A DNA stretch of 64,000 nucleotides from Planococcus liqunii (GTDB lineage Bacteria > Bacillota > Bacilli > Bacillales_A > Planococcaceae): contig NZ_CP129238.1 of the NCBI RefSeq assembly GCF_030413595.1, positions 2,604,001 through 2,668,000 on the forward strand, read 5' to 3'. Below are positions 1 to 9,845 of the stretch, one piece after another (position 1 is the stretch's first letter; the number at the start of each line of letters is the position of its first letter). The position numbers and the translations under genes were made by a program. The notes under the pieces are model-generated. The model was not told the DNA's origin. It did no database searches and saw only the letters and a program-made list of their open reading frames with translations.

Positions 1-1432
1 ATAATACGATAACACCGATAGCCATGAACAACGCGCCGACAGAACTGATAGCGTTGAACAAATCCCAGCCTTGGTCAGCGCCGAACGTGTAAACGCGTCG
101 CGGCATCCCCATTAGGCCTAAGAAATGCTGGATAAAGAATGTTAAGTGGAAACCGATAAAGAAGAACCAGAAAGTGATTTTCCCTAATTTTTCATTAAGC
201 ATTGTACCAAACATTTTCGGCCAGTACAGGTGTGTAGCTGCAAAAATCGCAAGTACAACCCCACCAACGATAACGTAATGGAAATGCGCAACGATAAAGT
301 AAGAATCATGCAATTGGTAATCCAGAGGAGCAATTGCTTGCATAACCCCTGTTACCCCACCGGCAACGAATGACGGAATAAAGGCAATTGCATAAATCAT
401 TGGTGTCGTAAATTTGATGCTGCCTCCCCAAATGGTCAAAAGCCAGTTGAAGATTTTGACGCCTGTAGGGACAGCAATGATCATTGTTGCTAAAGCGAAT
501 ACCGCGTTAGCTGTTGGCCCTAAGCCAACTGTAAACATGTGGTGAGCCCAAACCATGAATCCGTAGAAACCGATTAGGATGGTTGCAAATACGAGTGCAG
601 TGTAACCAAACAAACGCTTGCGGGAGAAAATGGCAAAGATTTCAGAGAAAATACCGAAAGCCGGCAAAATCAAGATATAAACTTCAGGGTGACCAAAGAT
701 CCAGAATAAATGCTCCCAGATGATTGTGTTCCCGCCGTTTGCTACATCAAAGAAGTTTGCCCCAAACATACGGTCGAATACCATGAAGAATAGACCGATT
801 GTCAACGGAGGGAAAGCCAGCAAGATCAGTGCTGAAGCTACAAAAGTCGTCCATGTAAACAATGGCATTCTCATGTAAGTCATACCAGGAGCACGCATAT
901 TAATGATTGTAACCAGGAAGTTAATCCCTGAAATCAGCGTACCGAAACCGGAAATCGTTAATCCAAGTGTGTAAAAATCAATTCCGTGTCCTTCTGAAGC
1001 AAGTGCAAGCGACGCATAGTTCGTCCATCCTGCATCAGGAGCACCACCCATAAACCAAGAAAGGTTCAGGAAGATACCACCGAAGAAGAACAACCAGAAT
1101 CCAAGTGAATTCAAGAACGGAAATGCTACGTCACGTGCGCCGATCTGCAATGGCATGACGGCATTCATAAATGCCAGCAAAATTGGCATGGCAGCCAGGA
1201 AAATCATCGTAGTCCCGTGCATTGTCAGTACTTCGTTATAAGTACCTGCGCTCAGGAAATCATTTCCGGCTTTCATTAGTTGGATCCGGATCAACATCGC
1301 TTCAATACCGCCGATTAGGAAGAACAATCCTCCTGATGTGAGATATAGATGTGCGATTTTTTTATGGTCTACTGTTGTCAAGTAGTCCCATATCATTGCA
1401 CCGAAGCCCTGTTTTTGAGCAATAGAACTCAC
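1..1432 (-). CDS. ctaD: Cytochrome c oxidase subunit I (partial, 3' end outside window)
   Basis: This is the catalytic heme-copper subunit of a caa3-type cytochrome c oxidase in the cytoplasmic membrane. Reverse translation from a GTG at 1432 gives about 477 codons without a stop before the left edge. GGGAGG (about 1441-1446) sits 8 nt ahead of the GTG; an overlapping TTG is followed at once by a stop. Family landmarks are visible: the N-terminal VDHKKIAHLY, the HPEVYI motif of the CuB/Tyr centre, AHHMFTVG, and later HFHYVIVGG with the heme-ligand histidines. Many hydrophobic segments agree with a polytopic protein. It follows ctaC by 35 nt and belongs to the ctaB-ctaC-ctaD transcript. Subunits III and IV would be expected beyond the left edge. 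Confidence 0.95.
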   Translation of the reverse strand, partial: MSSIAQKQGFGAMIWDYLTTVDHKKIAHLYLTSGGLFFLIGGIEAMLIRIQLMKAGNDFLSAGTYNEVLTMHGTTMIFLAAMPILLAFMNAVMPLQIGARDVAFPFLNSLGFWLFFFGGIFLNLSWFMGGAPDAGWTNYASLALASEGHGIDFYTLGLTISGFGTLISGINFLVTIINMRAPGMTYMRMPLFTWTTFVASALILLAFPPLTIGLFFMVFDRMFGANFFDVANGGNTIIWEHLFWIFGHPEVYILILPAFGIFSEIFAIFSRKRLFGYTALVFATILIGFYGFMVWAHHMFTVGLGPTANAVFALATMIIAVPTGVKIFNWLLTIWGGSIKFTTPMIYAIAFIPSFVAGGVTGVMQAIAPLDYQLHDSYFIVAHFHYVIVGGVVLAIFAATHLYWPKMFGTMLNEKLGKITFWFFFIGFHLTFFIQHFLGLMGMPRRVYTFGADQGWDLFNAISSVGALFMAIGVIVL

Positions 1433-1467
1433 AATGTAAACCTCCCTTTTTTTAAACTCCGTTTCTT

Positions 1468-2565
1468 TTACTCTTCAACGGACAAAGACATCAAGTAAGC
1501 AGCAAGTGCATCAAGCTCTTGCTCTGTGAAATCTTTCCCGTCGTTCAAAGATTTAGGATCAGGCATCAAGTTGCCCGGTTTGTATTGTTGTGGATCTGCA
1601 ATCCATTTTTTAAGATTTTCTTCATTATGTTCCATGAAGCCAGCTACACGGTTGCGGTCGCCGAATGTTGCTACGTTCGGTCCCTGCATAATTCCGCCTT
1701 TTCCAGAACCTGAAACTGCGTGGCAAGCGATACAGCCAGCACCATCAGCACCGAAAAGCTGTTCTCCTTCTTGTGCAAGTGCACCTTCAGCAGGAGTCGC
1801 TTCTTCTTGCATTGCTGCTACCCATGAATCGAAATCGTCACGGTTCATCGATTTCACTTTGAAATCCATTAATGCGTGGGATGGACCACAAAGCTCAGCA
1901 CATTTTCCGTAGAAGACGCCGTCTTCAAGTTCTGCTGATTCCTGGTCAAACTCTAAGTAAAATGTGTTTACGTTTTCCGGGTTGGCATCCAATTTACCGC
2001 CAATGGATGGAATCCAGAAAGAGTGCTTAACATCAGCAGAGATAAGGTTAAAGTAAACTCTTTCACCTGTAGGAACAACTAATTCCTGGGCTGTCACGAT
2101 TCCTTGTTCAGGATATTCGAATTCCCACCAGTATAATTTAGCTGTCACGTTGACTGTTAAATGAGTCATGCCTTCCCCATCTTCAGCTTGTACATCCATT
2201 GTAGAAACATCCGCTAGATCAAATGTTGAATAAACGGTTGGAACTGCAAGGATCAAAAGCAGAACAACTGGAATCGAAGTCCATAAAAATTCAAGTCTTG
2301 CGCTTCCTTCGACTTGTTCAGGGATAAGATCTTCCCCAACTTTTGAACGGCGGAATTTGAAAATTGCCAAAACGTAAATAATCGTTACGACAAGAATGAC
2401 AAATGTCATTACAGCTGTAGACAAAATCAATAGGTTGAATTGATCTTGTGCTACTCTACCGGCCGGTATCAATGTAGAAATTTCTTCTCTACCGCAACCT
2501 GCAAGAAAGACGACCAGTGCAGTCATCAATGCAAAAAGGCGCCATTTTTTGAGCCCTTTAATCAT
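1468..2565 (-). CDS. ctaC: Cytochrome c oxidase subunit II with fused cytochrome c domain (caa3 type)
   Basis: Subunit II takes electrons through its CuA centre and, in this caa3 form, through a covalently attached C-terminal cytochrome c. The 365-residue protein has a lipoprotein signal with lipobox LAGC (Cys24). Two membrane helices follow, at about 45-68 and 92-112, then a cupredoxin domain with CuA ligands His181, Cys222, Cys226, His230 and Met233. The heme-binding CIACH (Cys278, Cys281, His282) marks the cytochrome c domain, with a probable axial Met in NLMPDP near the end. The ATG at 2563-2565 is preceded by GAGAGGGG. It lies 53 nt after ctaB and 35 nt before ctaD. Confidence 0.96.
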   Translation of the reverse strand: MIKGLKKWRLFALMTALVVFLAGCGREEISTLIPAGRVAQDQFNLLILSTAVMTFVILVVTIIYVLAIFKFRRSKVGEDLIPEQVEGSARLEFLWTSIPVVLLLILAVPTVYSTFDLADVSTMDVQAEDGEGMTHLTVNVTAKLYWWEFEYPEQGIVTAQELVVPTGERVYFNLISADVKHSFWIPSIGGKLDANPENVNTFYLEFDQESAELEDGVFYGKCAELCGPSHALMDFKVKSMNRDDFDSWVAAMQEEATPAEGALAQEGEQLFGADGAGCIACHAVSGSGKGGIMQGPNVATFGDRNRVAGFMEHNEENLKKWIADPQQYKPGNLMPDPKSLNDGKDFTEQELDALAAYLMSLSVEE

Positions 2566-2618
2566 GGCTTTTCATACCCCTCTCTCATTTTTAAAATTTT
2601 GTTCTGCAATGTTGGAAA

Positions 2619-3536
2619 CTAGACAAAGACCGCGAAAATGATCATCGAAACAAATAGGATGGTCATATAATTCAACGAATAGATGAACATTGTCTTTGCC
2701 CATTTCAAATCATCTTTTACATTGAAGCCCCGAATGGCAAGTACCAGCCAACCGATATTCAGCAATGTCGCTAAGATGATGAAGCTTATTCCGAGATCCA
2801 TTAACAGGAATGGCAGAGGGAACAGCAGCAAAACCCATGCAAGCATAGATTTCTTAGTGCGGTGGAAGCCTTTGACCACAGGCAGCATCGGAATGCCGGC
2901 TGCACGGTATTCTTCAGTGCGCTTCATAGCCAATGCATAAAAATGTGGCGGCTGCCAAACGAACATAATTAAAAATAATGCCCATGCGCCCCAGCCGAGC
3001 GTCGGTTCAACTGCAGCCCAACCGATTAGCGGCGGAATGGCTCCCGAAATGCTCCCTACAATTGTGTTGCTGACGTGTTTTCTTTTAGACCACATGGAAT
3101 AGAGGACTACGTAAGCCAAAATTCCTGCGATCCCGAACAAACCAGCAGAGACAGAAGCAGAGAACAAAAATATTTCGCCTATAACGATGAAAAATGAAGC
3201 GAGCGCTAAGACAGCAGACGGCTTAAATCTTCCTGTTACAGTTGGACGCGCTTTCTTACTCGCCATCAGTGGATCGATGTCCATGTCAATGTAGTTATTC
3301 ATCGCAGCAGAACCCGCTATGATGAATGCAGACCCGACCAATGTATAGACGAGGATGTCCATCTCCTGCAGGAAATGCCTGTCGGAAAACTGAAACGCGA
3401 GCCACAATCCCGTAAAAACGGTAATTAAATTGGAATTCACAATTCCGATTTTGATCAACGCTAGAAAATCCTGGAGAAAAGTGGTGGTTTCGGCTGCTTC
3501 ATGAGTTTCCGCAGACAAAGACCGGCTGTTTGACAT
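2619..3536 (-). CDS. ctaB: Heme O synthase (protoheme IX farnesyltransferase)
   Basis: This integral membrane prenyltransferase adds a farnesyl group to heme B to make heme O, the precursor of heme A for the oxidase encoded downstream. The UbiA-family Asp-rich signature NNYIDMDIDPLM is present near residues 82-93, and about eight hydrophobic segments follow. The reading frame stays open to 3566, but I place the start at the ATG 3534-3536 (MSNSRS...). An AGGAGGGGG site lies just upstream and no good site precedes the earlier codon. This gives 305 residues, normal for the family. It is divergent from ctaA and first in the ctaB-ctaC-ctaD order. Confidence 0.94.
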   Translation of the reverse strand: MSNSRSLSAETHEAAETTTFLQDFLALIKIGIVNSNLITVFTGLWLAFQFSDRHFLQEMDILVYTLVGSAFIIAGSAAMNNYIDMDIDPLMASKKARPTVTGRFKPSAVLALASFFIVIGEIFLFSASVSAGLFGIAGILAYVVLYSMWSKRKHVSNTIVGSISGAIPPLIGWAAVEPTLGWGAWALFLIMFVWQPPHFYALAMKRTEEYRAAGIPMLPVVKGFHRTKKSMLAWVLLLFPLPFLLMDLGISFIILATLLNIGWLVLAIRGFNVKDDLKWAKTMFIYSLNYMTILFVSMIIFAVFV

Positions 3537-3884
3537 ATAACCCCCTCCTTTCAAAGTTGTAAGCATATTCCGCTAACCATAACTATATCTAAATTCCAGT
3601 TGTTTTTCTACTTGAAACTGAAATTTCCCGATAAAAGCAATGATTTTCATGTAATTTGCCTCAGAAATATGCTCTATTCATCATACCTTAGTGCACTAGT
3701 TATTTTAAGATAGAAAAAAATTTGTTTTTGAACAGTTTGTGAAGGTCCTCGTATTATGTCTAAATCTTGAAAGTTTCGGCTATTCCCCATTTTCCGTTGT
3801 GTTTTGGAGCGACTTTCGATATTATCGAGTATGCAGGGAACGGACGTATAAATGAGTTTTAACATGAAAAAGTAGGTGACATTC
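3537..3884. other. Divergent intergenic region between ctaB and ctaA
   Basis: This AT-rich stretch of about 350 bases holds the 5' regions of two divergent genes for heme O and heme A synthesis. A TATAAA at 3847-3852 could serve ctaA and a TATAGT on the minus strand near 3580 could serve ctaB, but neither has a convincing -35 box. In B. subtilis this pair is under ResD control. I could not identify a ResD box by eye. Confidence 0.4.
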
Positions 3885-4799
3885 TTGCAACAAGGTAAAT
3901 ATATAAAATGGTTTGCGGTAGCTGCAACCATCGGCATGCTATTGATCCTGCTTGGCGGTGCACTTGTCACCAAAACCGAAAGCGGAATGGGCTGCGGCCG
4001 GTCTTGGCCAAGCTGCAACGGTGAATTGATTCCAGAAAAAATCACCGCTGAAGTCCTTATTGAATTTTCCCATCGCCTCGTTACTGGCGCAGTCGGCATC
4101 TTAATCGTCGTCTTGGCGGTATGGGCATGGAGAAAATATGGCCATATCCGTGAAACAAAATTTTTAGCCGTCATGGCCGTATTTTTTTTGGTTTTGCAGG
4201 CCTTGATCGGAGCTGCACAAGTATTGTGGGGGCAGGGTGATTTCATTCTCGCGCTGCATTTCGGAATCTCGCTGATTTCTTTTGCATCGGTGCTGCTTCT
4301 GACTTTGCTGATTTTTGAAGTGGACCGAAAATTCGATGCTGACCGGCTGGTTATTGGACGGAAATTAAGAATTCATACCATTGGAGTTACGCTTTATTCC
4401 TATATTGTTGTTTACACAGGAGCTCTTGTACGCCATACAGATTCCAGCTTGATTTGTTCAGACTGGCCGCTATGCCGCAACGACCAGTTCGCTTTGCCAA
4501 ACAATATGTACGAATGGGTTCAAATGGGGCATCGCTTTGCTGCCGGCATGATCGTATTGTGGCTAGCGTACATCGCTTGGCATGCGTTTAAAAATTACAA
4601 AGAACAGCGTGTCATTTACTGGGGCTGGATCATTGCCTTCATCATTGTTGTACTTCAGGCCACCACCGGCATGCTCGTAGTTTTGACCAAATTGAACTTA
4701 GTAGTAGCCCTTCTTCACTCACTGCTGATTTCACTCTTGTTCGGATTGCTATGCTATATGATTCTGCTTGTATCCAGAAGCAGAGCCAAAGCCAAATAA
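3885..4799 (+). CDS. ctaA: Heme A synthase
   Basis: This membrane monooxygenase converts heme O to heme A for the caa3 oxidase. The product of about 304 residues has eight predicted transmembrane helices in two similar halves. Family motifs are visible: GGALVTKTESGMGCG near the N-terminus with the paired Cys, EFSHRLVTG, GALVRHTDSSLICSDWP and MGHRFAAG with conserved His residues. The frame is open from a GTG at 3876, but I prefer the TTG at 3885, because AGGTG at 3874-3878 then sits about 6 nt upstream; the GTG has no site. It is divergent from ctaB and ends at a bidirectional terminator. Confidence 0.93.
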   Translation: MQQGKYIKWFAVAATIGMLLILLGGALVTKTESGMGCGRSWPSCNGELIPEKITAEVLIEFSHRLVTGAVGILIVVLAVWAWRKYGHIRETKFLAVMAVFFLVLQALIGAAQVLWGQGDFILALHFGISLISFASVLLLTLLIFEVDRKFDADRLVIGRKLRIHTIGVTLYSYIVVYTGALVRHTDSSLICSDWPLCRNDQFALPNNMYEWVQMGHRFAAGMIVLWLAYIAWHAFKNYKEQRVIYWGWIIAFIIVVLQATTGMLVVLTKLNLVVALLHSLLISLLFGLLCYMILLVSRSRAKAK

Positions 4800-4800
4800 A

Positions 4801-4834
4801 AACAGCCAGCGCATTTTGCGCTGGCTGTTTTTTT
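4801..4834. terminator. Bidirectional terminator between ctaA and pyc
   Basis: A perfect 13-bp stem (4801-4813 with 4817-4829) and a 3-nt loop are followed by a T-run on the plus strand. An A-run (TTTTT on the minus strand) lies on the other side. It serves the convergent ctaA and pyc. Confidence 0.9.
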
Positions 4835-7800
4835 AAACTCTTTCCATTTCAATCAGCAAATCGCCGCTTGAAATGCCTTCACTTGCTCCCACGTGGATCT
4901 CTTTGACGACGCCGTCAAATGGTGCTTGCACCGTCGTCTCCATCTTCATCGCTTCCGTTACGATCAAATGGTCTCCGCGCTTCACTTTGGCGCCTACTTC
5001 CGCTACCACTTTCAAAACGGTTCCCGGCATGGTTGCTGCAATATGGGATTCGTTTTTCATGTCAGCTTTCGGTCTTGCCGAAGCATCGGCTTCCACCGTC
5101 ATATCCTGGATATTCACTTCACGCGGCTGGCCATTCAGTTCGAAATAGATTGTCCGATGGCCATCTTTTTGCGGTTCTCCGATGGACACCATCTTGATCA
5201 TCAAGGTCTTCCCTTTTTCGATTTCCACTTCGATTTCTTCGCCCAAGCGCATTCCATAAAGGAACGTCAAAGTATCCAGTACAGATACATTGCCAAACTG
5301 CTGATTTGTCACGGTATACTCTTCAAAAACTTTCGGATAAAGCGCGTACGCCAAAATTTCCTGGCTCGTTACCGGGCGCTCCAATCGTTCGAACAAAGTC
5401 TTTTTGATTTCATCGAAATCAGCCGGTTCAAGCAATTCCCCTGGACGGACCGTAATAGCTTTGCGGCCTTTCAAGACAACTTGCTGAAGCTCTTCAGGGA
5501 ATCCGCCGTGCGGCTGACCGATATAGCCTTCAAAGAATTCAATGACCGATTCCGGGAAGTCGATCGTTTCCCCGCGTGTGATGACGGTTTCTTCATTTAA
5601 GTCATTCTGAACCATGAACAACGCCATGTCTCCCACGACTTTCGAAGAAGGCGTCACTTTGACCACATCTCCAAACAGCATGTTGACGCGTGAATACATC
5701 GCTTTGACTTCTTCCCAGCGCATGCCAAGCCCTACCGCTTTCGCTTGCTGCTGCAGATTGCTGTACTGGCCGCCCGGCATTTCGTGTACATAAATTTCTG
5801 AATGTGGGCTGTTCATGCCGCTTTCAAAATCACTGTAGTATTTGCGGACATCTTCCCAATAATGAGACAATTTTTCGATTGACTCGATTTCGGTCCGTAC
5901 TTCACGCCCGCTGCCTTTCATTGCATAGTAAAGGGAGTTTGCACTCGGCTGTGAAGTAAGCCCTGCCATATTGCCAAGAGCTGTATCAACGATGTCAACA
6001 CCCGCTTCAATCGCTTTTGCATACAAGTAAATGCCGTTGCCGCTCGTATCATGGGTATGAAGGTGAATCGGCAAGGAAACGGTATCTTTTAATTCCGAAA
6101 CCAGGCGATACGCGGCTTCCGGCTTCAATAATCCAGCCATGTCTTTGATGGCGAGAATATGCGCTCCAGATGCTTCCAGTTCTTTGGCCATTTTCTTGTA
6201 ATAATCCACTGTGTATTTATCGCGGCTCGGATCCAGAATATCGCCAGCATAGCAAATGGCTGCTTCTGCCACTTTTCCGCTTTGGCGGACTTCATCAATA
6301 GCCACTTCCATGCCTTTGATCCAGTTCAAGCTGTCGAAAATACGGAACACATCAATTCCCGCTTCCGCTGATTTTCGGACGAAATCACGGATGACATTGT
6401 CCGGATAGTTCTTGTAGCCGACAGCGTTAGCACCGCGGAACAGCATCTGGAACAATACATTCGGCACTTGCTCACGCAATTTGATCAAGCGCTGCCATGG
6501 GTCTTCTTTCAAGAAACGGTAGGAAACATCAAATGTTGCGCCTCCCCACATTTCCATTGAGAACAAATCATGCTGCAAGCGTGCGGTTTCGTTTGCAATC
6601 GCAAACATGTCGTGCGAACGAAGGCGGGTAGCAAGCAGCGACTGGTGGGCATCACGGAAAGTCGTATCTGTCAGCAAAACTTCCTTCTGTTCGTGAATCC
6701 ATTTTGTCAGGCCTTCAGGACCTTGTTCATCCAGAATCTGCTTTGTTCCGCGCGGTGCCGGCACCGTTAAATCCAATTCCGGTATTCTCGGCGCTGCATG
6801 AATCGGTTTCTTTTTCTTTTCAATGCCCGGGAAACCGTTGACTGTAATATTTCCGATATAAGTTAACAGTTTTGTTCCGCGGTCTTTGCGGACTGGGAAA
6901 AGAAACAGTTCCGGCGTTGAATCGATAAAGCTTGTATCAAATTCACCATTGATGAAGTCCTTGTGGCGAACGACGTTTTCCAGGAACGGAATATTGGTCT
7001 TAATGCCGCGAATCCGGAATTCCTGCAGATTGCGGTCCATTTTCGCTGCCGCTTCTTTGAACGTATTGCCTTGAGTAGAAACTTTTACTAATAGAGAGTC
7101 ATAGAATGGAGTGATGACTGCTCCCTGGAAGCCGTTGCCGGCATCCAGGCGGACACCAAAGCCGCCGCCAGAGCGGTAAACCATAAGTTTTCCGGTATCT
7201 GGCATGAAATCATTTAATGGGTCTTCAGTCGTCACGCGCGACTGGATCGCAAAACCGTTCAACGGAATATCCTGCTGAGCCGGAATCCCGATTTCCTCGC
7301 TGTGCACTGAATGTCCTTGGGCAATTTTGATCTGCGCATGCACAATATCAATCCCTGTGACCATTTCTGTTATTGTATGTTCGACTTGAATGCGGGGGTT
7401 AACTTCAATAAAGTAAAATTCGTCGTTTGCAACTAAGAATTCTACTGTTCCCGCATTTATGTAATCGATATTTTTCATTAACTTTACTGCTGCATCACAA
7501 ATCTGATTTCTCAGTTCGTTGCTGATTGAATTGGAAGGTGCAATTTCCACCACTTTTTGATGGCGCCGTTGAATGGAACAATCGCGTTCATATAAGTGAA
7601 TGATATTTCCTTCGACGTCCCCTAAAATTTGCACTTCGATATGTTTTGGCTTGTCCACAAATTTTTCGACATACATTTCATCAGAGCCGAAAGCCGCTTT
7701 TGCTTCGGATTTAGCGCGTTCGTAGGCTGAAGCCAGCTCTTCTTCCGTTCGGACGATGCGCATTCCGCGGCCGCCACCCCCAAGAGATGCCTTGATCATT

Positions 7801-8273
7801 AATGGAAAACCAGCTGTCTTGCTGAATTCTTCCACTTCTTGAAGAGATGCAACGGGGCCGTCTGTTCCTGGGATAACCGGAATATTGGCTGCTATTGCCT
7901 GATCGCGTGCTTTCACTTTATCGCCGAACATATCCAAATGCTGAGAAGTCGGACCGATGAAGACAATGCCTTCTTCTTCACAGCGACGCGCAAAATGAAC
8001 ATTTTCGGATAAAAAACCGTAACCTGGATGAATGGCATCTACCCCTGAATCTTTAGCGATCCGAATAATATCTTCAATATCCAAATACGCATCAATCGGC
8101 TTTTTGCCTTTGCCGACTAAATAAGACTCATCCGCTTTATAGCGGTGATAGGAACCACTGTCTTCCTGTGAATAAATTGCAACTGTTGGAATTTTCAGTT
8201 CCGTACAAGCGCGGAAAACCCGAATTGCGATTTCTCCGCGGTTTGCTACTAGAATTTTGCTAATCGTTTTCAC
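4833..8273 (-). CDS. pyc: Pyruvate carboxylase
   Basis: This biotin enzyme carboxylates pyruvate to oxaloacetate, replenishing the TCA cycle in the cytoplasm. At about 1146 residues it has the full single-chain layout. First is a biotin carboxylase domain (LVANRGEIAIR start, ATP-grasp with the glycine loop KASLGGGGRGMR). A carboxyltransferase domain follows (LLTDTTFRDAHQSLLATR), and then a C-terminal biotinyl domain with the attachment lysine in EAMKME. The frame is open from a GTG at 8285. I prefer the GTG at 8273 (MKTISKILV...), because GGGTG lies about 9 nt upstream and the N-terminus then matches the family. It follows ftsW by only 15 nt. In B. subtilis, PycA is a partner of DarB, which is also encoded in this window. 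Confidence 0.96.
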   Translation of the reverse strand: MKTISKILVANRGEIAIRVFRACTELKIPTVAIYSQEDSGSYHRYKADESYLVGKGKKPIDAYLDIEDIIRIAKDSGVDAIHPGYGFLSENVHFARRCEEEGIVFIGPTSQHLDMFGDKVKARDQAIAANIPVIPGTDGPVASLQEVEEFSKTAGFPLMIKASLGGGGRGMRIVRTEEELASAYERAKSEAKAAFGSDEMYVEKFVDKPKHIEVQILGDVEGNIIHLYERDCSIQRRHQKVVEIAPSNSISNELRNQICDAAVKLMKNIDYINAGTVEFLVANDEFYFIEVNPRIQVEHTITEMVTGIDIVHAQIKIAQGHSVHSEEIGIPAQQDIPLNGFAIQSRVTTEDPLNDFMPDTGKLMVYRSGGGFGVRLDAGNGFQGAVITPFYDSLLVKVSTQGNTFKEAAAKMDRNLQEFRIRGIKTNIPFLENVVRHKDFINGEFDTSFIDSTPELFLFPVRKDRGTKLLTYIGNITVNGFPGIEKKKKPIHAAPRIPELDLTVPAPRGTKQILDEQGPEGLTKWIHEQKEVLLTDTTFRDAHQSLLATRLRSHDMFAIANETARLQHDLFSMEMWGGATFDVSYRFLKEDPWQRLIKLREQVPNVLFQMLFRGANAVGYKNYPDNVIRDFVRKSAEAGIDVFRIFDSLNWIKGMEVAIDEVRQSGKVAEAAICYAGDILDPSRDKYTVDYYKKMAKELEASGAHILAIKDMAGLLKPEAAYRLVSELKDTVSLPIHLHTHDTSGNGIYLYAKAIEAGVDIVDTALGNMAGLTSQPSANSLYYAMKGSGREVRTEIESIEKLSHYWEDVRKYYSDFESGMNSPHSEIYVHEMPGGQYSNLQQQAKAVGLGMRWEEVKAMYSRVNMLFGDVVKVTPSSKVVGDMALFMVQNDLNEETVITRGETIDFPESVIEFFEGYIGQPHGGFPEELQQVVLKGRKAITVRPGELLEPADFDEIKKTLFERLERPVTSQEILAYALYPKVFEEYTVTNQQFGNVSVLDTLTFLYGMRLGEEIEVEIEKGKTLMIKMVSIGEPQKDGHRTIYFELNGQPREVNIQDMTVEADASARPKADMKNESHIAATMPGTVLKVVAEVGAKVKRGDHLIVTEAMKMETTVQAPFDGVVKEIHVGASEGISSGDLLIEMERV

Positions 8274-8288
8274 ACCGCAGCACACCCT

Positions 8289-9455
8289 TTACTTTTTCGA
8301 TTTTTCGAATTTGTGGACCATGGAAACATTCATCAATACTCCCATAGCTAACGATAACAAAATTACCGACGTTCCGCCATAGCTTATAAAAGGAAGTGTT
8401 ACCCCTGTTAAAGGAATAAGTCCCGTTAACCCTCCCAAGTTAACGAAAGTCTGGATTCCGATCATGCTTGCAATCCCCGCAGCAAGCGTACGGGCAAGCG
8501 GATCTTTGGTCGTCATCGCAATCGAAAGGCCGCGCAAGACGATAAAGGCCAGACCGCCAAGCACGAATATCACACCAAGTACGCCAAGTTCTTCTGCAAT
8601 CACCGACATGATAAAGTCGGTATGCGGTTCTGGAAGATACCCGAGTTTCTGAATGGATTGTCCCAGCCCAAGCCCGCTAAGTCCGCCTGAGCCGATTGCC
8701 AAATAGCCGTTGACGATTTGGAGTCCAAAGCCGAGTTCATCTGAAAATGGATTGAAAAAGGCATCAAGGCGCCCTAAACGTTTTTCCGTGAAAATGATGT
8801 CCGATGCAAAAAGCATGATCGGGACTATAAAAATTGCACATCCTACTGCAACCCATCCGGCCATCTTTGCAAAAAACTTAATGCTGATGCCGCTTACTGC
8901 CATAACCGACAAGCCGACTGCTCCAATAATCATCATTGATCCTAAATCGGGCTCCAGGAATACAGAAAGCAATACCAGAGTCAGAATGATGACTGGCGGA
9001 GCAATCGATTCATTTAAATTATTGATATTGCCTTTTTTGTATTTATTGGAGAAGACACCGGCCAAATAGAAAATGATGCCGACTTTGGCGACTTCTGAGG
9101 GCTGGATATTGGCAAAGCCCAAATCGATCCAGCTTCTCGCGCCCCCTGCTTCATATCCAATTAAGTGGACAAGTACGAGGCCGATAAAGATGACGGCTAG
9201 CACAAGCTTCATCATCCATTTCTTGCCGAAGTATTTGTATGGGAAAATAGAGGCAACTGCAAATGCGGGGAATGCAAAGGCCAAGTTCATCAATTGTTGT
9301 ATGTAAAAGCGGTTTGGTGCATCATCGTAATAGTTTACGGACCAGGCCATGCTGGCACTGTAAATCATAATGAGTCCGAAAAGCGTTAATGCGATGTAAA
9401 CAAATAAGAGCGGATAGTCCAAATACCTGGTGTACTTTTTAAAATAATTTTTCAT
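8289..9455 (-). CDS. ftsW: Cell division lipid II polymerase of the SEDS family
   Basis: FtsW is a polytopic peptidoglycan glycosyltransferase of the septal machinery. The product of about 388 residues has ten hydrophobic segments, with SEDS signatures GLVLVHLIGYEAGGARSWID early, EPDLGSMM in the middle and the C-terminal ISYGGTSVILL. RodA is the main alternative, but synteny (ylaN upstream, pyc downstream, as in B. subtilis) favours FtsW. The frame is open to 9494. I choose the ATG at 9453-9455, since GAGGT ends 6 nt upstream; the ATG at 9461 would abut that site. It lies behind the ylaN terminator and runs into pyc, so read-through from ylaN or a promoter of its own is needed. Confidence 0.88.
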   Translation of the reverse strand: MKNYFKKYTRYLDYPLLFVYIALTLFGLIMIYSASMAWSVNYYDDAPNRFYIQQLMNLAFAFPAFAVASIFPYKYFGKKWMMKLVLAVIFIGLVLVHLIGYEAGGARSWIDLGFANIQPSEVAKVGIIFYLAGVFSNKYKKGNINNLNESIAPPVIILTLVLLSVFLEPDLGSMMIIGAVGLSVMAVSGISIKFFAKMAGWVAVGCAIFIVPIMLFASDIIFTEKRLGRLDAFFNPFSDELGFGLQIVNGYLAIGSGGLSGLGLGQSIQKLGYLPEPHTDFIMSVIAEELGVLGVIFVLGGLAFIVLRGLSIAMTTKDPLARTLAAGIASMIGIQTFVNLGGLTGLIPLTGVTLPFISYGGTSVILLSLAMGVLMNVSMVHKFEKSKK

Positions 9456-9482
9456 TTCCATACCTCGATTTATCAGTTTAGT

Positions 9483-9514
9483 AAAAAAACTCAAACAAAG
9501 TTCGTTTGAGTTTT
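9483..9514 (-). terminator. Terminator of ylaN
   Basis: A 10-bp stem (9487-9496 with 9504-9513) and 7-nt loop are followed on the minus strand by a run of T. It lies between the ylaN stop and the ftsW start, so it may attenuate ftsW-pyc transcription as well as end ylaN. Confidence 0.8.
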
Positions 9515-9517
9515 AAG

Positions 9518-9799
9518 TCATTTATTTGTATACGCGTCGTGCAGAATCGAAAGTTTCTTCTCTAGCGTATCCATTAAATTTTTGCCAATTTCACGTTCGA
9601 TTAACCCAAGCTTTACAGCAAAATCGATTTCACGTGAAAGTCCGAACATTTGTGTATCGAGCACTTCTTCATATAAGGGGCAAGAAGGCAATGTTAAATT
9701 ATCCATTTGGACTTTAATCAATTGCTCAATTTTTTCGGCATCCGCTTTGAGGAGTTCCAAAGCCTTTACTTGGTAAGTTTGTTCTTCTGTATGTTCCAT
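9518..9799 (-). CDS. ylaN: YlaN family protein (UPF0358)
   Basis: This small cytosolic protein of 93 residues is mostly helical and charged, and recognisable by its [42 protein letters not shown] core (residues about 22-60). Recent work on the B. subtilis and S. aureus family members links YlaN to iron homeostasis as an iron-binding partner of the Fur repressor. That role is transferred here by family membership. Its place beside ftsW matches B. subtilis. A promoter with 17-bp spacing lies upstream and a terminator follows directly. Confidence 0.88.
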   Translation of the reverse strand: MEHTEEQTYQVKALELLKADAEKIEQLIKVQMDNLTLPSCPLYEEVLDTQMFGLSREIDFAVKLGLIEREIGKNLMDTLEKKLSILHDAYTNK

Positions 9800-9845
9800 G
9801 AGGACTCCCCCATTTAATGATATTTATCTCTATTAACCTGTTTAA

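Noticed and set aside
3876..3884. GTG start for ctaA three codons upstream
   Set aside because: The GTG lies within the AGGTG that serves as ribosome binding site for the TTG at 3885 and has no site of its own.
3674..4246. Minus-strand open frame of about 190 codons opposite ctaA
   Set aside because: It has no ribosome binding site, an unremarkable composition, and lies antisense to the well-supported ctaA gene.
4893..5600. Long plus-strand frame opposite pyc
   Set aside because: It is a shadow of the biotin and carboxyltransferase coding sequence, without start signals or recognisable protein features.
8274..8285. Upstream GTG start for pyc
   Set aside because: It directly abuts the AAAGG and would add a Cys-Cys-Gly extension absent from the family; the GTG at 8273 has proper spacing.
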